Positions 55,293-64,000 of a DNA stretch of 64,000 bases are shown piece by piece (the stretch's first letter is position 1; each line of letters starts with the position of its first letter). Both the position numbers and the translations under genes were made by a program. The stretch is from Adenophora triphylla var. japonica (Eukaryota; Streptophyta; Magnoliopsida; Asterales; Campanulaceae), in NCBI GenBank assembly GCA_022495995.1, contig JAFEMH010000757.1:558001-622000 (forward strand). Reading direction: 5' to 3'. A model generated the notes under the pieces. It had not been told where the DNA came from and did no database searches. It worked only from the letters and a program-made list of their open reading frames with translations.

Positions 55293-57092
55293 TGATAAGT
55301 AGTTTTTATTTAGTATTTTATAGTCTTTTTATTACATTATTTACCTTAAATTTTGCAACAATTAAGTATAAATTAACCTCTTTTTGTATATATCTTCGAT
55401 TTTATGCTTGGTTGGTATTTTTGTATGATTTTACAGGTTTTTAGGTCATTTTACGAAGTATAAGGGATTCAGAACATAGAGCCTTGGAAATAGAGGGGCC
55501 AGAAATAAAAAGTTGCTGAAGACCAGTCAATCAAGCTCTGCTCGGCCGAGCAGATTCATTGACTCGGCCGAGCACCCCCTGATTCAAACCAAAAGGTGCC
55601 TTTTAACAACAGTTGTGACCGTCAGAAAAGCCCTGCTCGGCCGACCAGATCCCTTGACTCGGCCGAGCACATCCATTATCAGCCAAAAGGTGCCTTTTCG
55701 CAAGAGATGTGTCCCTAGCATAGAATGCCTATATAAAGGCTATTTGTACTCAGTTTTAGATATCCAGAAAATCCGAAAATGTTCATAATACACATTTAGA
55801 AAGGATCATATCATACTTAGATCATATAGCAAAATTACTCTAGCAATTTATACACGATGTTCAAGGTGTATCAATGATTCGTGACAAGTCTTGTGTACTC
55901 TTGAAGATTGTGAATGAAGATTATTTCCAGCCATTGTCTCTCTTTTATTATGAATAAGTATCTCTTCCCTTATCTCTATTTCTTTACTTACTTCTTTTAT
56001 TATTTCAATGGTTTGAGTAATCCTCCATTTCTCGGAGTTGGAAACTCATTTACTTATATTCATTGCTTCTTCTACATGTCATTTCAATTCTCTTCTTGTA
56101 AATCTTAATGCTTGCAATTAGGGAGACGTCTTTAATTGTATAACCTCAGTTGATCAAATGAAAAACATTGATTAGCGGAACTCTAAGAATTGAACTAGGT
56201 CGATAAATTACACAAAGTGATTTAAAGACCTAGGGATGATCCTTTAGTGGAAAATACGTGAGATGATAGACTTAATTGGTATTTTTGATTTATTTGGTAC
56301 CCTCGAGAGGTGAGTCAGATTTCCCACGTGACGAACGGGATTACACTAAGCCGAACCCTCGAGAGAAAGGCCGGTGGATCTTAAATACATGTGCTAGTTA
56401 GCACAACTTAGAGTATCATCCTTGACTTGGCACTTTCATCTTAAAACAATTTCTTCATATTATTCTTCAATCGCCTGCAAATATAAAGACGTTTATATTT
56501 ATAGAACCCCAGTTAATTGAGAGAAGTACCTAGCGGAGAATCTTGGTTAGCCGAACCATATGAAGGAACTAGGTTCCATTGATCACGAGAGTAGTTCAAC
56601 GGCCTAGGGATGTTCTTTGAATGGAAAGTACATTGACTTTCGATCTTAATGGATTCTTACTAATTATGGTCAGCTAGAGTTAAGCCAGAATGCCCGTTTG
56701 TGAGAGGGCGGGGGCAACATAAACGGAAATCTAAAACAGTTAGGACATAATTAGTGAAGAATACAACACTACTTGCTTGACCGTGAGAAGTAGTGTAAGC
56801 CTAATGTACCATCCTTGTTATTTTGATAAAAGCCTTTATCTAAAGCATATTTATTTGTTTTCAATCCCGAAAATACTATTATTATATGTTAGAGTTGTTT
56901 CTGTATTTTCTTAGTATTTTCTATTACAAATTCTTATCTCCCCCAATCATTTTATCCATATATTTATATAAAGACAAATATCATCCCAAAGTAAACCCTG
57001 TCTCTGTGGGATCAACTCGTACTTGCACCCGCTATATTACAATAGCCCATGCGCTTGCGAATATAAATAAACCGTTAGGTTTCGACCGAACA
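55293..57092 (+). repeat. 3' LTR of element C
   Basis: Same length (1,800 bp) as the 5' LTR and nearly identical. At one dyad the 5' copy has CTTGGCCAAG where this copy has CTCGGCCGAG, a symmetric pair of changes at two CpG sites. The TATA box is at 55730-55737. Confidence 0.95.
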
Positions 57093-57156
57093 GGAAGTGG
57101 TTTGGAATGCAGAATGTCAATTGGCTATCGAGAGAATCAAAGCTTACCTTGTTAAT
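57091..57156 (+). repeat. Right copy of the long target duplication flanking element C
   Basis: 64 bp (57093-57156), or 66 bp if the CA shared with the LTR end is counted. It restores the pol frame of E: the text before the insertion is repeated, so removal of C plus one copy leaves a continuous frame. Each copy carries one apparent coding change of its own. Confidence 0.9.
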
Positions 57157-58040
57157 CCTCCTATTCTTTGCCCACCTCATGGGAGCAAGCCTTTACTTCT
57201 ATATCTGACGGTCACAGACACAGCTATTGGAGCCATGCTAGCGCAAGAGAAGAAGGACTCCAAGGTCGAGAATGCCATATATTTTGTCAGTCATAAATTC
57301 CAAGGTAGCGAGTTGAATTACTCTGCCCTTGAGAAGACATGCGTAGCTCTGGTTTGGGTAGTTGGGAAGCTGAAGCACTATATGCTATCCCACACAGTGC
57401 ACTTGGTCTCCAAGATGGACCCGATCAGATACCTGTTCCAAGGTGATAGAGGCAACATTTCCACCAGACTGGCGAAGTGGACCTTCTTTCTGGATGAGTT
57501 TGATATCAAATATGTGATTCGGAAGTCAATCAAGGGACAAGCTCTGGCAGACCAATTGGCTGATTTCCCCAGTACAGAACCCCGAGGGCCGGATCTCCAG
57601 TTTCCAGATGAAGGGATTCTCGTTATAGAAAATGGAAACCGATGGCAGTTATTCTTTGATGGAGCGGCAAACAAAAGAGGAAATGGTATCGGGATGGTGC
57701 TGGTAGACCCGAATGATATGCATACTCCCATTGCTATCAAGCTGAATTTCTCGGTCACCAATAATGCGGCCGAGTATGAAGCTTGCATAGCTGGTCTTGA
57801 GGCTGCCCTAGAACGGCATGTGGATGATTTGGAAGTGTACGGTGATTCCCAATTGATAATCAACCAGGCCGCTAACAGATGGAAAACCTCAGATCCTTGT
57901 CTTCAGAAGTATCACACTTACATTGCCGAGCTCGTCGGCCAGTTCAAAGAAGTGTCATTCCAATTCCTGCCGAGAGATAAGAACAGATTTGCCGATGCCC
58001 TAGCTACTCTGGCCTCCTTGGTAGAAATCCCAGAAGGAAA
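57157..58040 (+). pseudogene. pol: RNase H 1 and archaeal-type RNase H of element E
   Basis: RNase H 1: LLYLTVTDTAIGAMLAQ, YFVSHKFQGSELNYSALEK, TRLAKWTFFLDEFDIKYV, then the tether GQALADQLADFPS. The second, archaeal-type domain: LFFDGAANKRGNGIGMVLVD, VTNNAAEYEACIAGLEAAL, VYGDSQLIINQ and FADALATLASL with the expected acidic residues. The dual arrangement is a Tat hallmark. No stop falls in this part. Confidence 0.92.
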
Positions 58041-59394
58041 GTCGATTAAACCGTTCAGGGTCGGTAGGCGAGAAAACCCTGCATACTGCTGTGAAATAGA
58101 GATCGAAACCGTCAATGAGCCGTGGTACAGTCAGATTTTCCAATATCTCAAGCATGGTGAAGCATCTTTCCCCGTTGATAAAGAAGGAGACCTAAAGGGT
58201 ATTCACGCCAAGAGTCTGCAAGCTTTGAAAAGGCTATCAGCTCATTATGTTATACTCGGCTATGAATTGTGGATGAAAAGGGAAGGCTGCCCTCTTCTGC
58301 TCTATATTAGCAAAGAAAAGGCTCAGAAAGTAATGGAAGATGTTCACAATGGCGCCTGCGGACCTCATATGAACGCTCGATCCCTTATGCATAGCATTAT
58401 CAGACTGGGATACTTCTAGATTACTATGGAAACTGATTGTATTCAATTTGTGCGAACCTGTGACAAATGCCACCGATTCTCCAACTTAAACCATATCCCT
58501 CCTCATGATCTCTACTGTATGACAACCTCCTAGCCCTTCGCAACATGGGGAATTGACGTCATTGGGAAGATAACTCCATCTGGGAGCAATGGGCACTCAT
58601 TCATTTTGGTTGCTGTGGATTACTTCACAAAGTGGGTAGAAGCTGCATCTTACAAAGTGCTCACAGCTAAGAAAGTGGCTCGCTTCATAAAGGAACAGAT
58701 CTTCTGCCGCTACGGAGTCCCAAATGAGATTATTTCTGACAATGGAACCCATTTCGAGGGAGAAACTGATCGCCTGCTTACTGAATACATGGTCAAGCGT
58801 CACAAGTCTTCGCCATACAGGCCACAGACGAATGGTGCTGTTGAGGCTGCCAATAAGAATTTGGAGAGAATCATTAAGAAGATGGCTGAGCGAGGAAGGG
58901 ATTGGCCAGAGAAGTTACATTTAGCATTATGGGGCTACCGCACTTCAATCCAAACTGCTACTGGTGCAACCCCTTACGCCTTGACTTATGGAACGGAAGC
59001 TGTCATGCCCATAGAGTTAGAAATTCCTTCCCTCAGGGTGTTGCTTGAGAATGAGATAAATGAGATTGATTGGCTCCAAAGTCGATACAACGAGTTGGCA
59101 CTGTTGGATGAACGCAGATTAAAAGCCATGGAGCACAATCGGGCATACTAGAAGAGAATGGCCCATACTTTTAGCAAGAAGGTGAAGCCCAGAGACATCA
59201 AGGTTAGTGATTTGGTTCTCAAGATGAAGCCTACAAATCAGAGCAGTGCACTGGGTAAATGGGCACCTGTTTGGATTGGACCGTTTCTAGTCAAGAAGAT
59301 ATTCTCCGGAGGAGAAATGTAGCTAACAGATCTGGATGGTAACCCATTTTTGCACCCCGTCAACGGAGACAAGTTGCGGCGGTATTATGTGTAA
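58041..59394 (+). pseudogene. pol: Integrase of element E
   Basis: The zinc-binding region has VHNGACGPHMNARS and CIQFVRTCDKCHRF. The core has D in WGIDVIG, D in IISDNGTHFEG and E in NGAVEAANKN, so the DDE triad is intact. The C-terminal domain ends with KWAPVWIGPFLVKKIF and GDKLRRYYV, TAA 59392; no chromodomain. TAG codons at 58417, 58531, 59149 and 59320 replace what look like Trp or Gln positions. The frame is unchanged throughout. Confidence 0.92.
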
Positions 59395-60028
59395 TTGAGT
59401 CTTTTTTCCCCCTCTGTAAATAAAATTATATAAAAAAAATATAATATAAAAAAAAGGGAAATGAAAATGAAGGCGCAACAAAATTGTCCCAGATGAGACT
59501 GAAAACCTCTCAAAAGGCAGTCCATGCAAAAATAAGGGACGCGCCCGGTGCTAAAAGAATATATCCAGCTAGGCCGAAAACCCTAAAAAGGGCGGTCTAG
59601 GTAAAAAAAAGGGTTGCACCATGTCCCCCTTCTGCCTTCCCCTTTCTTTAAACACAAAGTTAATTGAGTCAAACTATGGAGATCTGAGCCCCTTAGTTCT
59701 CTTACAAAAGGGAAACGTAGGCAACCACTTGTGGTTCGGTCTAAAATGCTGCAAAGTAGTTTATCTTGCCAAAATGTGTTTTGATTACAGTTTTAAAGCT
59801 TTTTCAAAGGTACATTAAAAGTTAATATTCTTTTTGATGAGTTCAAGCACGACCTACTTTTGATTCAAATAACCTGCTGCGAATAAAAAAAAAAGGAAAT
59901 AAAATTTCAACATCCATTTTGTCTGCATTAAGGTAATCAAGGGATACTCAAATTCTGTTTAAATAAATATCTCTCCCAAAAGACAAGCGAAAGAAAAATA
60001 AAGAGTCTTCTGTCTCTCAGAAAGGTGT
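59395..60028 (+). other. 3' non-coding region of element E
   Basis: It contains GGGAAACGTAGGCAACC (59701) and GGGCGGTCTAGGTAAA (59590), both also in the 3' region of element B. No sense gene. Confidence 0.65.
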
Positions 60029-61560
60029 CTAGAAGCTCGTTCCCGCTCCCGAACTCGCACCCCTGTCTTTCCTTTTCCTCGGTCCCCAGGAGGTCTTTGG
60101 CTTAGGAATGTCGAATAAGTCAGTTTGAGCCCGTCCCAACTCAGGAATAGCGCTTGCCGGTGGTTCAATCAGACCAGTCTCCCTCAAGGCAACCCTGGCA
60201 GCTCTCTCTTGTCGCAAGGCCTCTCTATGAGCACTCACCTCTGGGTCATCCCTCAGAGCAGCTCTCCGTATCTCCCATCTCCGATAATCCTCAGCAACAT
60301 CACCGGTAACATTATCTAGATTTCCTCGGGCCTCTGCATCTCGAAAAGACCGACTGGATGGGTATTCTGCTCCCAAGTGTTCCCTGCGGCGAGCCTCTAT
60401 CGCCCGCTGCACGGGACCCTATTGCTCTTCATACCAAATCAGATACTCCATGGTCAAGAATGTAAACCCTCTGGCCTGACGAAGAAGCTTCCGTGTGGGA
60501 AGAAAATCCTCCAAGAAAGATTTGCTGAAGAAGTGCACAGTCTGGGGCTTAGTCATGATCATCAGAATAGCATCAGTCATCAGCCTCTCTCTCAAAGCCC
60601 TGATAGTCTGCTGAGGGTACCGATATTGCCTGCTTACCAGTGATGGAATACAGAATGAAGACACATGCAACCCTGGTAGTCTGACTACCACCGACCCGTC
60701 CTGAACGTCTCTCATGGTCCGTAGTCCCCATGCTGGAATCCAGAAGTTCAGATCAGCAGTCTCGTATCATGTCAACCTCACCTGCCAACTATCAGCTGCT
60801 GTGTCCCTCAGTAATCTGCGTTGTCTGGTCACCCAAGGCATCGCTGTTTGACCCTCCAGTAATGGTCAAATCAAGCGCAACCTCTCAGAAAGCCATAAAG
60901 ATAACAGAGTGGGGCTGCCCGCGCCCATGAAATCAGATCCCCTGGCTAGTCTATCAAGGCCGTGATAAGTCTCAGCTAATAGCAGGGGTACGATGTCCAT
61001 CTCCCCTTGGCCGAACCGAACTTGAGGAAGATCCACACCTCAGTCACCCCTAAGCTTTCTGACGACCTCCAGCAGCACACCTGAGCAGACTCCGACATAT
61101 CCGTAGAAGTAGTAGGCTGACAGGGTAAACAATACATACATGTCCAGAGAGGTAGAAAGGTCAAACAGCGCTGGGCTAGAACATCGCAGCCGAGCCATCA
61201 GGGTTAAGTCTACAAACTCCCCATTCAGAACCATAGGTGCCACCCGATCCACTGGCAGGCACAGGAAATCCGATAACTGCTCCACAACCGGCCGTCTGTC
61301 TCGAGGGAATGCTACAGTCTCCACCTCACTCAAGCCCGTCAATGCCATGAAATCCTCCATGGTTGGCGCCAGATCATTGTATGAGAAAGTAAACACATGC
61401 CTCTTCGGGTCCCAAAATTATGAAGCTGCTCGGAGCAAATCCCAATCTACTCTCCAATTCTTCAGAGGCCAAAGACACGGCATACCATATCACTTGTCAA
61501 TGATTTTCCCATGATGCTTTTGGTGAAATTGTGAAACCCCGATAAAGTCGTGATGAAATT
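60029..61560 (-). pseudogene. Antisense gene of element E, plant-mobile-domain-like
   Basis: It converges on pol. From the right: CLWPLKNWRVDWDLLRAAS, FTFSYNDLAPTMEDFMALTG (the opening of a plant mobile domain), DIVPLLLAETYHGLDRLARG, LSLWLSERLRLI, FWIPAWGLRT, VRLPGLHVSSFCIPSLVSR, HFFSKSFLEDFLPTRKLL, then a charged helical tail and KRKDRGASSGAGTSF, stop TAG 60029-60031. Lesions: stops near 61485 and 61418, one near 61047, TGA near 60867, one near 60762 and one near 60418. No introns were evident; the N-terminus is undefined. Such genes occur in several Tat elements; their function is unknown. Confidence 0.75.
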
Positions 61561-62579
61561 GATGTTCCCGAGAAGCTATTTCCTCGTTATAATGCTCCAT
61601 GATGATTCAAAGTTCCCACCTTTGTTGCAGAAATCGCCTGTTTGCCAATTTGGGGCTACCGGTGTCTACCTGTTGAAAAAGCAATGACTGTAAGTAAAGC
61701 AAAACTGATTTTAAAAAAGGGCCCTGTTACGAGCTTCGTCTAGTCGTGCAACATATCTTGATGAGCAGACACATAATGTCGGGCGACACATCTGATCTGC
61801 ATCAGGAAGCATCAAGATTTTGCAAGTGGTTTTTTTTTTTTTTCTGTGTCATTCTTCAACTCGCCGTCGCTGCAATATACCTTGTACCCATACGTTACTG
61901 CACGGGAGAGGACCTTTCCCCACCATATGTACCACTATACACAATTACCCCAAAGCAATTCTAAAAACTTATGTATAAATTTGGCAAAGCCAACCTTTCA
62001 ATACAATAAACTGTACACCTTTCTCTCGCTCCCAGAACGAACAGACTCATGCACACAAGCTAACATAGTTTAACCTTCGCTAACAAGCTAGCATAATTAG
62101 ACTGTAGTGTTTCGAGTGTCGCTTCTCCCCCGCAGGTACAACAGTTAACTGAGAAAATCTAAAAGATTGCCCCTCAAAGCAGAACCGAGACGGAAAAGTT
62201 CGCGCCTATCTGAATCTTCCCAGGGCACGTCAAAAGCCATAAGCCCCACCGTCAGCCGTCAAACAAGAATCCGCTGCCACAAGCAAGCAAAGCCCCGTCA
62301 CAAACAAGAATCCGCTGCCACAAGCAAGCAAAGACCCGTCACAGCAAGCAAAACCCCCAGCTTACCGAGCAAATCTCGAGACACAAGAAGTCAAAAAAGT
62401 CCACAAGAAGCCCCGTCACAGCAAGCACAGCCCCAGATCCCAAAGCCAAATAGCCGACAAAAGACCGCCCCACGCTCAGCAACCGTCAACAGCAGATAGT
62501 AGCATATGACCCTCCGGCAGCTACATCCATCCCCAGCAGCATAAGCAATAGCATCAGTCCCTCCGGCAGCTACAGATTT
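61561..62579. other. Non-coding region upstream of the antisense gene of E
   Basis: Possible promoter and leader of the antisense gene on the minus strand; no box could be assigned with confidence. A 44 bp direct duplication with CAAACAAGAATCCGCTGCCA lies at about 62259-62347. Two TGTC-like dyads occur near 61745-61785. The plus-strand ORF 62167-62499 is composed of these repeats and is not supported. Confidence 0.45.
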
Positions 62580-62975
62580 CAGACGATGGGTGACAACCAC
62601 ACAGTCAGAAGGTGGGTGACAACCACACAGTCAGAAGATGGGTGACAACCACACAGTCAGAAGATGGGTGACAACCACACAGTCAGAGGATGGGTGACAA
62701 CCACACAGTCAGAAGATGGGTGACAACCACACAGTCAGACGATGGGTGACAACCACACAGTCAGAGGTTGGGTGACAACCGCACAGTCAGATATTGGGTG
62801 ACAACCGCACAGTCAGATGTTGGGTGACAACCGCACAGTCAGATGTTGGGTGACGACCGCACAGTCAGATGTTGGGTGATGACCGCACAGTCAGATGTTG
62901 GGTGATGACCGCACAGTCAGATGTTGGGTGACGACCGCACAGTCAGATATTGGGTGACAACCGCACAGTCGTGTC
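62580..62975. repeat. 26 bp tandem repeat (about 15 units)
   Basis: GGGTGACAACCACACAGTCA plus six bases, spacing 26 bp (62588, 62614, ...). Left units have ACCACACAG and GATG; right units have ACCGCACAG and TGTT, with GACGACC or GATGACC variants clustered at the right, so neighbours are most alike. Confidence 0.92.
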
Positions 62976-63179
62976 CTTTGTTGATTTCCCCCTCCAGTCA
63001 TGTTTTCCGAACTACAATTTGGCTTGATTCCCTCCCCGGGATACGTAGGAATCCTTTCTCCAAAGGTCCAGCCATCCGATTCCCCAGATCACCGTCTAGC
63101 CCTCCGCCTTACCCCCCAGCCGCTCATTGAGATTGGGTCTTATTTTATCGACAACCTTACTTCTTCCATAAGTGACGTT
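62976..63179 (+). other. Conserved pre-PPT block of element E
   Basis: GGGATACGTAGGAATCCTTT followed by CTCCAAAGGTCCAGCC (63039-63074) is the same sequence that is amplified as the 120 bp repeat in element D; CTTCTTCCATAAGTGACGTT (63159) is shared too. Confidence 0.65.
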
Positions 63180-63191
63180 GCCGAGGGGCTC
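63180..63191 (+). promoter_or_regulatory. Polypurine tract of element E
   Basis: GCCGAGGGGCTC directly before the 3' LTR; the same place in D has GCTGAGGGGCTAC. Confidence 0.75.
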
Positions 63192-64000
63192 TGTAAGTAC
63201 GCCAATCCAATTCACGACCTTTCCAGATGCATTTTAATATGATAAAATTGCATTTAGGGGCATTTTGGTAAATTCCCGGTCCATCCCGAGACTTCCGGAA
63301 ACATTTCATATGTTTCTCGCGAAGGAAGTACTTTTTTGTACATTGCTCAGGCTAAGGGACCTAAAAGGAATAAATCTATTTTGGACTTTTTGGGTATTAT
63401 CCAAGAAGGTTCCAGAACCCGATTTGGCGCCAAAAACAGTTATGGTCACCTTGTGTCACGCGACAAGTCGAGGCATGAAAGTGGTTACGTTACGTCGTGC
63501 GACACAAGGCTACCATGGACTGCAGCTATAAATAAGACCCTACCCCTCTCAGTTTTGGATCCGAATTTTAGCCTCCTAATGAAACCCTGCACAAATCACT
63601 CCAGAAACCTCCTCTCTCTCTCTCTCATACCAAAAACCACCCAATTCCTCTCCAATTCCCTCACCTCTCACCTCTCACCTCTCTTCAACCCAATTCCTCC
63701 TCTACTCTCTCATACACTTGAAACCTCTGAATTCAACTCTCAGTTCGTGCTCAGATCTCCATCTTGAAGTTGAATCGAAGGCTCCTACACCTAACTTGGC
63801 GTAAGAGTTGAGGACTACAAGTGTAACTCTCTCTCCTCTTCTCTCTCTCTCATTTATTTGTTTTAATTACTCTCTCTCCTTCTCCACTTGATAATCAGGC
63901 TCCATCTGCCTCAGATTATCAAGTAGCAACTGCAATCTCTCTGTTTAAATAGCTTTTACTTGAGTCCAATTGCTTGGTTATGATGTGATTTACTTGGATT
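63192..64000 (+). repeat. 3' LTR of element E, cut by the window edge
   Basis: Collinear with 41269-42080. Differences include a 7 bp gain of ACCTCTC near 63668 and loss of 5 bp in a CT run near 63836. TATA box at 63527-63534 and dyad TGTCACGCGACA near 63455. Confidence 0.95.

Noticed and set aside
62580..62975. CRISPR-like array
   Set aside because: Units are directly contiguous, with no unique spacers, in a plant retrotransposon tail.

Overview
The window looks like heterochromatic DNA of a flowering plant with a large, retrotransposon-rich genome. I found no host gene, tRNA, rRNA or bacterial feature. Nearly all of it can be assigned to Ty3/gypsy LTR retrotransposons of two lineages. The first is Tat (Ogre/Retand-like): dual RNase H, no chromodomain, a tRNA-Arg-type primer site in several copies, extra antisense genes downstream of pol. 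The second is Athila: a TGGCGCC-type primer site, Athila-like gag and protease, and an Athila ORF1-like protein. Almost every reading frame is broken by nonsense codons or frameshifts. The one clear exception is a 443-codon ORF at 52609-53940.

Layout. Element A (1-6900, minus) is a Tat/Retand-like copy whose gag-pol occupies one frame with many nonsense codons; the tail of its antisense gene is at the left edge. Element B (about 7321-16030, plus) is a Tat copy with gag but no protease-RT-integrase, a convergent antisense gene, and a tail of five different tandem repeats. A minus-strand LTR, K (about 16200-17198), and an Athila-like gag-pro remnant, H (17574-22612, minus), follow.

From 22613 on, the window reads as one nest. 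Element D (Tat, minus, 3' LTR at 22613-23945) carries a spliced antisense gene and a gag that is cut at 31400 by C' (Athila-like, minus). C' is cut at 35191 by G (Tat, plus), whose leader has expanded into a 3.3 kb satellite. The satellite is cut at 41269 by E (Tat, plus, nearly complete, running past the right edge). The pol of E is cut at 49807 by C, a young non-autonomous relative of C' with two 1,800 bp LTRs. By eye the LTR pair of C differs at about 1.4% of sites and the visible part of the E pair at nearly 3%, which agrees with this order.

How the parts relate. A and E carry the full enzyme set (protease, RT, RNase H, archaeal-type RNase H, integrase), though mutated. B, C, C', D and H lack some or all of it and would have depended on enzymes supplied in trans. 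Four Tat copies carry an antisense gene converging on the sense unit, and two of these show plant-mobile-domain-like motifs.

The most unusual signals are non-coding: a two-hairpin module in U5 of four diverged Tat LTRs with compensatory base changes; a second primer-site half in U5; families of short dyad or hairpin repeats that differ from element to element; a 64-66 bp target duplication around C; and a satellite with a 985 bp higher-order period.
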